Source: Alteromonas confluentis (GTDB taxonomy: Bacteria > Pseudomonadota > Gammaproteobacteria > Enterobacterales > Alteromonadaceae). Taken from it: DNA of 64,000 nt. The stretch is from positions 62,001 through 126,000 of the forward strand of contig NZ_MDHN01000037.1 in assembly GCF_001757105.1 (NCBI RefSeq). The letters run 5' to 3'. This document shows, one piece after another, positions 53,145-60,315 of the stretch (its first letter is position 1; each line of letters begins with the position of its first letter). Under the pieces are notes generated by a model. That model saw only the letters and a program-made list of their open reading frames with translations, was not told the DNA's origin and did no database searches. The position numbers and the translations under genes were made by a program.

Positions 53145-55847
53145 CTATAACGCTGATTTAACAAGCGCTATATTTTGAATGGCAGCAAGGCCCCATTGGG
53201 CGGCGTCGTTAGTAGACACCCAAGCCGCTTCTTCAACTGGATTTAGCACATTTGGTCCGTATACCCCTGTAGTTCCTATGGTCTTTTCGCCTCCCCACTC
53301 TTTAGCAAACTCTTGCCATGCGCGCTTAGCGAGGGCTGGGTCGTTTTCTTGTACAGCTACGTAGGCGGTAAGACGAGAATGGGCAACGGTCAGGCTATTG
53401 CCTCGCATACGTTTACCCAGTACGGCTTCCTGCTCTGCCGCGGGGGCGCTGTAAAGCCGGCCATATTTCAACCATGCCGCTTTATATTCAGGTACATCCA
53501 ACAGTTGATTCAGCTCGGTGGACATTTCGATTAAGCCGAACACAGAGCTTAAATGTGATAGCCCTGGTTCTTTTTCAGGGTAAGGCACCAGTTCCTGCTT
53601 CTCCACGTCATAGCCGAAGGCGCCGGCAAAGAATCCCTGCGGATGATTACCAATGACTTTCATGGCGTTTTCCAGGCGTAGCCGGTACTTGTCGTCGCCG
53701 GTGCGCTCCCAGGCCGTTAGCCAGTTAGCGGCCGCTGAGCCCCAATCCGTTCCGCCGCCCATTTTGGCAATATTCGGAATGGGATTGCTGCTGTCTACCT
53801 TTCGGGTCGCGTTCAGCGCGCCCAGCGCTTTGTCTGCATCGGTAACTTCGCTAAGCACATCACCGGTACGTTCATCGCCGGTAAGGAAATAGTGGAAGCG
53901 ACGATAAGACGAGGTGCTGATCCGCAGCTGTTTGGCGCTGCAACCCCAGTGTTGTACATTGTGTCGTGTGCCTAAACCCTTAAAGCGACCTGCGTGGTAA
54001 ATGTCTACGTCGCGGTTGTGGCGGGTCATCCGTTCGGCCAGATGGAAAGTCGTCGGGTCGCCGGTGCGCAGGAACGAATACCACAGCCAGAGATCCGGTG
54101 ATAATTCCGAATTATCCCAGGCATAACCACCTATGTCGTAGCGCCATACATGGCGATCGGCATCGTAGGTGTGCATGATGTCGCCGAAGTTCCAAAAGCC
54201 ATACCAGTGGCGCTGGTCTACCTGCCCTGCATAGTATTCCACTTGCCAGGCAAGTCGATCTTCAATCTTTTTAAGCGCCGGTGTAGAGCTATCTGGCAGG
54301 CTCCATAAACCGCCAAATACGTTAGCGTTCAGATAATCCTCTGGTGCTGCAATGAGACGTGCAGGATGGCGGATACTTTGTGCCATGTGAATGGTATCGT
54401 CCCGTGATGGCGTGCTGTCCATAATGGCCAGGGTGAACTCTGTGGTACGGGCAATACCGTGGGCATCGCCGAAGCCCGGCTCGTAATCTTCGTAGGTAAT
54501 ATTCAGCGCGTCGAGCTGCTTTTCGTAGGTGTTCTGGCCCATGCCGTCATGATAAAAACGTACATCCATGGCCGGTGCTTCCGGTGAGTAAAACCAGATG
54601 GTGGCAGTGGACACATCATGCCCGGTGTCGCGTAAATCAATCTGCACGGGGTGCAGTTGCCAGAAGTCACGCATGCCAAACAGCACGCCGCCACTCACAC
54701 CGCCGAGATAGCCCACGCCGCTGGCACGATGGCCTTGATCAGAACCGATCCAGCCGTGACCGGCTTTGGTGCGCTTTCGAATTTCAAAGCCATTGGCGTT
54801 AATCTGCGTGAGGGTGATGTCGTTCCACACCGGAATGTAGTGCATACGGCTGCTAACACGTTCATCCCACTCTGAAAGTGGTGGCGTGGCGACACCGGCA
54901 ATTTGTGCCTGACGTACCGCTTCGCCCGGATCACGGCGCAAACCCGTAATGCCTTTCACCGCTTCTCCCCAGAGGCCCTTATTTTCACCTACCAAACGTA
55001 GATGTCGGTTGTACAGTTCATCCCTTTGAACCACTTCAAAGCGCAGACCCAGCCCGCTGATAAAGTCGCTTTCGGCGTTACCGTCGAAGATAAATGAATG
55101 CGTGAGTTGCACAGTTTCGCCACCGGCAAAGGCATATAAGCGCAGTGTAAACGGTAGCCATTCGCGACCATTCGCTGTGCGGTTAGTGCCGGTTATTTTA
55201 ATTACCGCTCTGACCGGCCCCTGCTGCTCGACTTCTGCGCTGATGATCCGGGATTCAAAATGTTCATCCTGGTTACCATTCTCCGGGGCATCCCGGCGCA
55301 TGCCCACAAGATGCGCATTACGACCGATTTCCTTGTTTCCGCGGAATAATGATGTGATGAGCGCGCTGCCTGATTGCGGCACGGTAAAGCGGATAACACC
55401 GGTATCCACAACAATACTGTTGCTCTCACGGTTTACAGACACCGCCTGCTGAGGCGCAGCGGGCTTGCCTTTGATAATTTTGCACGCTTCGCCGGTTACT
55501 GCGTTGGCTGGAATGGCATGGGCGGTCCATTTCACCGAGCCGTCTGGCCAATAGGCGGTTACCCAGGTTTGAAGTGGAATCGGGTTACCCTCGGCGCTGA
55601 TCAGTGACAGCGGCGTGTCTTTTGCCAGTTCGCCTTCAGGCCATGGGTAACCGAAGGTGGCACCTGGCTGATAAGAAGGGACTGCGCCCTCCAGCCAGCT
55701 TAACGTGCCCGGCATCCGTGATGGTGTTTTTACGGCTTGGGTTGCAGCAGCCTGTCCAGCTACCGTTGATGAACAGCCCATGGCAGTCATGGCGAGGGGT
55801 ACAGAGGCCACCATGCTGCTGTTTTTTATAAATTGTCTTCTGTCCAT
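53145..55847 (-). CDS. YetA/PcRGLX-like exo-rhamnogalacturonan lyase, Tat-exported
   Basis: A 900-residue protein of the YetA/PcRGLX type (RIFT-barrel exo-rhamnogalacturonan lyase group, PL26 in fungi). Residues 1-30 are a twin-arginine signal (DRRQFIKNSSMVASVPLAM) with an AMGC that could be a lipobox, so it is exported and perhaps membrane-bound. The first domain contains PSYQPGATFGYPWPEGELA and TAYWPDGSVKWTAHAIPAN, typical of the RIFT barrel; the (alpha/alpha) region follows after about residue 530 (YGFWNFGDIMHTYDADRHVW). It probably releases unsaturated galacturonyl-rhamnose from RG-I chains. AAGGA precedes the ATG, and the candidate operator overlaps its leader. Confidence 0.85.
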   Translation of the reverse strand: MDRRQFIKNSSMVASVPLAMTAMGCSSTVAGQAAATQAVKTPSRMPGTLSWLEGAVPSYQPGATFGYPWPEGELAKDTPLSLISAEGNPIPLQTWVTAYWPDGSVKWTAHAIPANAVTGEACKIIKGKPAAPQQAVSVNRESNSIVVDTGVIRFTVPQSGSALITSLFRGNKEIGRNAHLVGMRRDAPENGNQDEHFESRIISAEVEQQGPVRAVIKITGTNRTANGREWLPFTLRLYAFAGGETVQLTHSFIFDGNAESDFISGLGLRFEVVQRDELYNRHLRLVGENKGLWGEAVKGITGLRRDPGEAVRQAQIAGVATPPLSEWDERVSSRMHYIPVWNDITLTQINANGFEIRKRTKAGHGWIGSDQGHRASGVGYLGGVSGGVLFGMRDFWQLHPVQIDLRDTGHDVSTATIWFYSPEAPAMDVRFYHDGMGQNTYEKQLDALNITYEDYEPGFGDAHGIARTTEFTLAIMDSTPSRDDTIHMAQSIRHPARLIAAPEDYLNANVFGGLWSLPDSSTPALKKIEDRLAWQVEYYAGQVDQRHWYGFWNFGDIMHTYDADRHVWRYDIGGYAWDNSELSPDLWLWYSFLRTGDPTTFHLAERMTRHNRDVDIYHAGRFKGLGTRHNVQHWGCSAKQLRISTSSYRRFHYFLTGDERTGDVLSEVTDADKALGALNATRKVDSSNPIPNIAKMGGGTDWGSAAANWLTAWERTGDDKYRLRLENAMKVIGNHPQGFFAGAFGYDVEKQELVPYPEKEPGLSHLSSVFGLIEMSTELNQLLDVPEYKAAWLKYGRLYSAPAAEQEAVLGKRMRGNSLTVAHSRLTAYVAVQENDPALAKRAWQEFAKEWGGEKTIGTTGVYGPNVLNPVEEAAWVSTNDAAQWGLAAIQNIALVKSAL

Positions 55848-55861
55848 AAAGCGTCCTTAAA

Positions 55862-55873
55862 TCCAAATTTGGA
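55862..55873. promoter_or_regulatory. Candidate operator before the YetA-like gene
   Basis: TCCAAATTTGGA is a perfect 12-bp palindrome 14 bp upstream of the minus-strand ATG. It is the most symmetric of three related sites (with 53020-53033 and 55980-55991), one per transcription unit of the pectin locus, and is probably bound by the IclR regulator. Confidence 0.6.
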
Positions 55874-55979
55874 ACAAAAAAATATTAACCGCTTGTTAAA
55901 CTTTGCTTAACTTCTATCATACGCGAATGGAAATAACACCATTTGACCGAAACTGATTCATTATGAGTTAACTAAGAGT

Positions 55980-55991
55980 TTCAAATATGGA
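55980..55991. promoter_or_regulatory. Candidate operator before the YesU-like gene
   Basis: TTCAAATATGGA differs from the palindrome TCCAAATTTGGA at two of twelve positions and lies 21 bp before the plus-strand ATG. Confidence 0.45.
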
Positions 55992-56012
55992 TTTTTCAAA
56001 GGGCGTGGAGTG

Positions 56013-56774
56013 ATGAAGAGACAATTCTGGCAAACCCTGTTGGTGGCATTTATTGGTTTGTTTTGCCTTTTTGGTTGTGCGCAGCAATCGGTGCTCGTTG
56101 GTAGGGGAGCGATTAAAGGCGAGCTCATATACCAGAACTCACTAAGCAGTAGGACTGATGTCAGCGACTGGGTAATGGAAGGCGAAGGAGAGGTATCCTT
56201 TGAAAACGGCTGGATGCAAATGTGGTCGCCGGATGAAGCGTCTCATCATGTGTTCTGGATGCCGAAAAAGCTGCCGCAGAGCTTTATTGCTGAATGGGAT
56301 GCCCAGGCGCTGAAGACGGATGCCGGCCTGGTGATCGTTTTCTTTGCCGCAAAAGGCGTGAACGGTGAAAGCATTTTCGACCCGTCGCTACCGCCCCGGG
56401 ACGGCACATTCAGTCAGTACACCGAAGGTCAGCTCCGCAGTTATCACATCTCCTATTACGCTAATGCCGCACATAATCCGGCTCGCGGTCATGCAAATTT
56501 GCGCAAGAACAATACCTTCTCGTTACTGCAAACCGGTGAAGTAGGCATTTCCACGTTCGACAGAACGGTTCAGCGGGTTCGTCTGGAAAAAATCAGTAAC
56601 CATATAAAGCTGTTTATTAACGACAGAAAGGTTATTGATTACATAGACGACAAGCCTGTTATTGACGGTGTAAATACTGGCAAGCCACTCGACGACGGTC
56701 ATTTAGGCTTCCGACAAATGCAGTGGACCCGGTTTCAGTATCGTAATTTAGTGATTTGGGAGGTGGCGAACTAG
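56013..56774 (+). CDS. DUF1961 (YesU-like) lipoprotein
   Basis: A 253-residue lipoprotein: MKRQFWQTLLVAFIGLFCLF is the signal, and LFGC with Cys22 the lipobox. The mature part resembles DUF1961, the family of Bacillus YesU, a jelly-roll protein of the rhamnogalacturonan cluster. Strand-like segments (WVMEGEGEVSFENGWMQM, DAGLVIVFFAAKGVNG, DGHLGFRQMQWTRFQYRNL) support this. It would bind or cut RG fragments at the cell surface. ATG 56013 is taken, with AAAGGG about 9 nt upstream. A GH28-like remnant follows directly. Confidence 0.8.
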   Translation: MKRQFWQTLLVAFIGLFCLFGCAQQSVLVGRGAIKGELIYQNSLSSRTDVSDWVMEGEGEVSFENGWMQMWSPDEASHHVFWMPKKLPQSFIAEWDAQALKTDAGLVIVFFAAKGVNGESIFDPSLPPRDGTFSQYTEGQLRSYHISYYANAAHNPARGHANLRKNNTFSLLQTGEVGISTFDRTVQRVRLEKISNHIKLFINDRKVIDYIDDKPVIDGVNTGKPLDDGHLGFRQMQWTRFQYRNLVIWEVAN

Positions 56775-57031
56775 CTATTCCTACAGACGCTCTTTATCAA
56801 TGGAAAGATTTGGTGCCCACCTATGAGCGCCGTCTTACCCACATCGCTTCCGTGACGTTGAAGCATATTGATGTGGGCAAGACGAGCTACCTCTGCAAGA
56901 TTGACGGTCAGGCAGAGTTGCCGGTTCAGAATATCCGGCTGGTCGACGTAAAAGCGGGCTCTTTGAACGAGGAAGCAATACAGAATAAAAACGTTATCGG
57001 ATTTGCGCTTTCGCTCTCAGGCAGTCATTGA
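56775..57031 (+). pseudogene. Remnant of a GH28-like gene, 3' end only
   Basis: An 85-codon open stretch without its own start or ribosome binding site, ending in a TGA at 57029-57031. The product (PTYERRLTHIASVTLKHIDV, VGKTSYLCKIDGQAELP, VQNIRLVDVKAG) has the repeated strand pattern of a right-handed beta-helix and resembles the C-terminal end of GH28 polygalacturonase-like proteins. The first 300 or so residues are missing; the join lies at the YesU-like stop codon. It points to a deletion that fused the end of a pectin hydrolase gene to its neighbour. The GH28 assignment is by eye. Confidence 0.5.
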
Positions 57032-57039
57032 GATGGTTA

Positions 57040-57174
57040 TTAGAAAATTACGGTTTCAATAACCACCAGTGCAACAACACCGGTTAACACACAGTATAAG
57101 TTTGGATCAGTTAACTTTGCTTTTAGCCAGTGGCTGAAGCGGAATGAAACGTGGTTTTGTAACGTCTGTGCCAT
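57040..57174 (-). CDS. Small membrane protein (44 residues)
   Basis: A 44-residue ORF with AAGGG 8 nt before the ATG. The N-terminal half is amphipathic and basic (MAQTLQNHVSFRFSHWLKAK), and the C-terminal half is a TM span (LYCVLTGVVALVVIETVIF) ending at the last residue. No family was recognised. It faces the GH28 remnant convergently, and a 17-bp palindrome lies 124 bp upstream. Confidence 0.55.
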   Translation of the reverse strand: MAQTLQNHVSFRFSHWLKAKLTDPNLYCVLTGVVALVVIETVIF

Positions 57175-57297
57175 AACAATACCCTTCTGAAAAATCTGCT
57201 CACGCAGGGAAAGATGAATTATTAGTCAGTTTTAGCACGGCGAAGATAGCTCGCGTATTAGTCAAAAGACTAAAATTTAACGTATTATTCACAAACG

Positions 57298-57314
57298 CTG
57301 CACGTCACGTGCAG
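57298..57314. promoter_or_regulatory. 17-bp palindrome between divergent small genes
   Basis: CTGCACGT-C-ACGTGCAG is a perfect palindrome with one central base, in the region between the 44-residue membrane protein gene (minus) and the oxidoreductase-like gene (plus). A shorter hairpin TTAGTC-AAAA-GACTAA (57258-57273) is next to it. The odd spacing and length suit a dimeric regulator; its identity is unknown. Confidence 0.5.
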
Positions 57315-57482
57315 TATGGCTTAAAGATAGGGTGAACTATTTTGTGAATGTCTATTTCTATCGGCATTGCCATTGATTAATCACAAATTGATTGCTCACA
57401 CATAGTCGCTATTCGAAGGGCCTATTTGCTGAATAATTCATCTCGCCACATACTGAAATTTTATTTGATTCTGGGAATGGTG

Positions 57483-57662
57483 ATGGAGCAACCTCAACCG
57501 CCTGAAAAACCGGAAAGTGATGACTGCTGCGGAAGTGGTTCATGTTATCAGTGCGTGTGGGATGTGTATTATGAAAAGCGCGCGGCATGGAAAGAAGCAA
57601 TACGCGAGTCGGAAGAGGCGCCGGCCGTAAACGGCGTTAATTGCTCAGAGAGCATCACTTAG
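57483..57662 (+). CDS. Small oxidoreductase-like domain protein
   Basis: A 59-residue protein with the Pro/Glu-rich lead PQPPEKPESDDCCGSGSC and then YQCVWDVYYEKRAAW, matching the oxidoreductase-like, N-terminal domain (Oxidored-like) seen in short bacterial proteins with CC-GSG-C-x-x-C. The four cysteines may bind metal. GGGA lies before ATG 57483; ATG 57477 is nearly as good. The gene stands alone between two minus-strand genes. Confidence 0.72.
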   Translation: MEQPQPPEKPESDDCCGSGSCYQCVWDVYYEKRAAWKEAIRESEEAPAVNGVNCSESIT

Positions 57663-57707
57663 CCGGGCGGCCGGAAAAAGTAATTTCACATCGACGCTAG
57701 CTCTAGA

Positions 57708-58145
57708 TCAGGTGTTAATTCTTATCTTGTCAAACGTTTCTTCACCAATAATAGCGCGAAGGTGGGCTTTCAGTTCGGCCTCTTTGTAAGGAAACGAAAG
57801 ATCATAGCCGCGACCGTTATTATTTAATATCACGCCCAGATAATGATGGGCAAAGTTCAGCGCGTGAATATCTCTGACACCGATTTTCAACGGCTCTTCT
57901 TTAAGCTTATAAATCTGATTAAACACTACCACTTCGCCTTCTCGCTCGATGAGCGTATCCAAAGGAAATTTACTTCGGTGGCGCTCACTTCGAAGGTAGC
58001 TGAAGCCAAGAAAAACCAGCCCAGCGGAGCCAAGTGCTGCTCCGGTAGAGACTCCGTTGTCAGCCAGAAGGGTAGTAATAAACAGGGCCACCATGACGAT
58101 GACAAACGCGAAATAACCCAGTTTCAGTGTTTTTAAATTCTTCAT
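57708..58145 (-). CDS. Hypothetical two-span membrane protein with PH-like domain
   Basis: A 145-residue protein. Two TM segments near the start (LGYFAFVIVMVALFITTLLA and GAALGSAGLVFLGFSYL) precede a soluble region (FPLDTLIEREGEVVVFNQIY, then IGVRDIHALNFAHHYLGVIL) with the strand pattern of a PH-like domain. AAGGA lies 6 nt before ATG 58145; an open frame extends 11 residues further upstream without support. No family was recognised. Confidence 0.65.
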   Translation of the reverse strand: MKNLKTLKLGYFAFVIVMVALFITTLLADNGVSTGAALGSAGLVFLGFSYLRSERHRSKFPLDTLIEREGEVVVFNQIYKLKEEPLKIGVRDIHALNFAHHYLGVILNNNGRGYDLSFPYKEAELKAHLRAIIGEETFDKIRINT

Positions 58146-58319
58146 AACAATCCTTGTTCTACTTACATTGCTAATCATTAGCGAATAATCGGCGGCTCAA
58201 ATTTAGTTTTGCACAAGCGTTGCGCATTCTCAATGGGAATGCATTGGGCGCGTAACCAGGATTTAATTTTTCTTATATTGGAAAAAGTGTCTGAGTGCTT
58301 CGACACTGCTTCAACAAAA

Positions 58320-59198
58320 TTACTTTAATAAATGCGTTAACAATAAAGCACTTAAGCGGCTGGGCTCGGTATGTTTTTGTACGCATAGTTTTAAGTCTCG
58401 CTTTGACCAAACCTCATCCACTTCAAGAATATGAATGCCCAGATCAGCGTGCCCGGTTACTGAGTCATGGGGCACAAGGGCGATGCCTACGTTCGACGCG
58501 ACCATCCGGCACACCGCATCGAAGCTTTTCACCTGGGCTCTTATATTCAGATGTTTATTGATTAAGGCGGCCTTGTTCATCGTAAATGTATGGATGGCAG
58601 AACCCTGATTTAAAATGACGAAGGGAAAATCCACGGCTTGTTCAAACCTAATCCGGCTAAATTCTGAAAGTGCATGATGCTTTGGCACTATCATCACTAA
58701 TCGGTCTGTCTTGTAGGGATAAAGTAAAACGTCGATATTGAGATCTTGTTCTGCAACGATGCCTATTTCGATTTCGCCAGAGGCAACGGCCGCTGCTATT
58801 TCTTCACTACTGTGTTCTTCCAGAATCAATTTAACATTTGGGTACTGTTCCAGAAATTCAGCCAGGTCGTCGGGCAAATAGGTGTGAATAGCATTGGTAT
58901 TGGCCCATAGCTTGATATGGGTTTGTACACTTTCTGTGTAAGGAAATATCTCCGACTGCATCTGCTCTAAGGTTGCCAGTGCTTTTTTGCCGTGGCGAAG
59001 AACGATTTCACCTGCTTTCGTTAATTTTACTCCTCGGGCCTCACGGATAAGTAATTGCGCTCCCAGGTTACGCTCAAGCAATTTAATTCTGTGGCTGGCA
59101 GATGAGGGCGCCAGAAATACGGTCTCGGCTCCTTTCGTGAGATTTCCGTTGTCTGCAATTGCAACGAGTAACCGCAAATCTGTCAGGTCAAATTTCAT
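58320..59198 (-). CDS. LysR family transcriptional regulator
   Basis: A 292-residue LysR-type regulator. Residues 1-60 form the winged helix-turn-helix (DLTDLRLLVAIADNGNLTKGAETVFLAPSSASHRI split into helix patterns), and residues 90-290 the effector-binding domain (IEIGIVAEQDLNIDVLLYP). It is divergent from the EamA transporter at 59308, separated by 109 bp, and probably controls it and itself. Confidence 0.9.
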   Translation of the reverse strand: MKFDLTDLRLLVAIADNGNLTKGAETVFLAPSSASHRIKLLERNLGAQLLIREARGVKLTKAGEIVLRHGKKALATLEQMQSEIFPYTESVQTHIKLWANTNAIHTYLPDDLAEFLEQYPNVKLILEEHSSEEIAAAVASGEIEIGIVAEQDLNIDVLLYPYKTDRLVMIVPKHHALSEFSRIRFEQAVDFPFVILNQGSAIHTFTMNKAALINKHLNIRAQVKSFDAVCRMVASNVGIALVPHDSVTGHADLGIHILEVDEVWSKRDLKLCVQKHTEPSRLSALLLTHLLK

Positions 59199-59307
59199 AA
59201 ATACCCTAGCGTTCGTCTATGACGAATAGTTGGTGGTGATTAAGCAATTTTCATCGCGTATCTGAATGTGGCATCTTACCGCCGTTTTTAGACATAAGGA
59301 CACGCAT

Positions 59308-60216
59308 GTGAAGCTTCGATTTTGGCAGGATAAAGCCAGTCTGGGTATGGCTTTAGCCGTTTTATCTGCCCTGGGATTCTCATTTAAAGCTATTTTTGTA
59401 AAACAAGCCTACGTCGTCGCGCCGGTAGAACCGGTGATACTTCTAAGTTTACGAATGCTCTACTCTTTGCCGTTCTTTTTAATGATAAGCCTTCCTGCCT
59501 TACAGAATATTAAAACGCTATCTCTGCGTGAATTGTTTTTACTTGTCTGCATTGGGATTGCCGGGTATTACGGCGCATCCATTTTAGATTTTATAGGGCT
59601 ACAGTACATATCGGCGGGGCTGGAAAGAATTATTCTGTTTTCGTATCCCATTCTGACTATTATCCTGGGCGTTTTCTTTCTTGGTCATCGTTTTGATAAA
59701 CGGCTATTGGTGCCAATGGGCTTGTGTACCTTTGGTGTTGTTTGCGCGTGTATCAGTGATATTCAGGTAGGCAATAACGAGAGCCACATATGGCTTGGCA
59801 TCATGCTGGTTACCGGCTCAGCGATTTGCTATGCCTTTTACCAGGCATTTTCAGAGCCGATGATAGAACGGCTAGGCGCAAAGGCATTCTCAATATTGGC
59901 TATGCTGGTATCGGTTATCGCGGTAGAGCTGCACTTTTTTAGCCAGCTACCGCTTTCTGACTTAAAGCAACCCCCAGAGATATACGTGCAATGCGCGATG
60001 ATGGCGATATTCTCTACGGTGTTGCCGGTCTTTTTTCAATCCAGCGCCATTAAATATATCGGTGCTGCAAGGGCAGTACTGGTGAGTACCATTGGGCCTG
60101 CGCTGACACTTGTCTTTGGATGGCTCATTTTAGGAGAAGCCATAACATTGCTGCAGGTGAGCGGTATGTTACTGGTGCTGGTTGGCGTGTTGACTATTAA
60201 GAGCAAACGAACTTAG
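59308..60216 (+). CDS. EamA/DMT family transporter
   Basis: A 302-residue drug/metabolite-type transporter with ten TM segments in two EamA repeats (first: GMALAVLSALGFSFKAIFVK; second: HIWLGIMLVTGSAICYAFYQ). The start is GTG at 59308 because AAGGA lies 7 nt upstream; the open frame begins 14 codons earlier without support. The substrate is unknown. It is divergent from the LysR gene. A truncated gamma-glutamylcyclotransferase-like gene begins 9 bp after its stop. Confidence 0.88.
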   Translation: MKLRFWQDKASLGMALAVLSALGFSFKAIFVKQAYVVAPVEPVILLSLRMLYSLPFFLMISLPALQNIKTLSLRELFLLVCIGIAGYYGASILDFIGLQYISAGLERIILFSYPILTIILGVFFLGHRFDKRLLVPMGLCTFGVVCACISDIQVGNNESHIWLGIMLVTGSAICYAFYQAFSEPMIERLGAKAFSILAMLVSVIAVELHFFSQLPLSDLKQPPEIYVQCAMMAIFSTVLPVFFQSSAIKYIGAARAVLVSTIGPALTLVFGWLILGEAITLLQVSGMLLVLVGVLTIKSKRT

Positions 60217-60225
60217 GAGAGATTT

Positions 60226-60315
60226 ATGAACGCACTCTTTGTGTACGGAACGTTGCGACAAGGGTTTCCCAACGAACATATTCTTACTCAGATTCAGGGT
60301 GCTCCAATAAATTAG
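60226..60315 (+). pseudogene. Truncated gamma-glutamylcyclotransferase/AIG2-like gene, 5' end only
   Basis: A 29-residue ORF, MNALFVYGTLRQGFPNEHIL followed by nine more residues, has the exact N-terminal pattern (LFVYGTLRxG) of the gamma-glutamylcyclotransferase-like family, which is normally 110-130 residues. GGAGAG precedes the ATG, so it was a real gene start. It ends in TAG overlapping the Rieske gene's stop (60312-60315), so the rest was lost in a rearrangement that brought in the neighbour. It was probably cotranscribed with the EamA gene. Confidence 0.75.
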
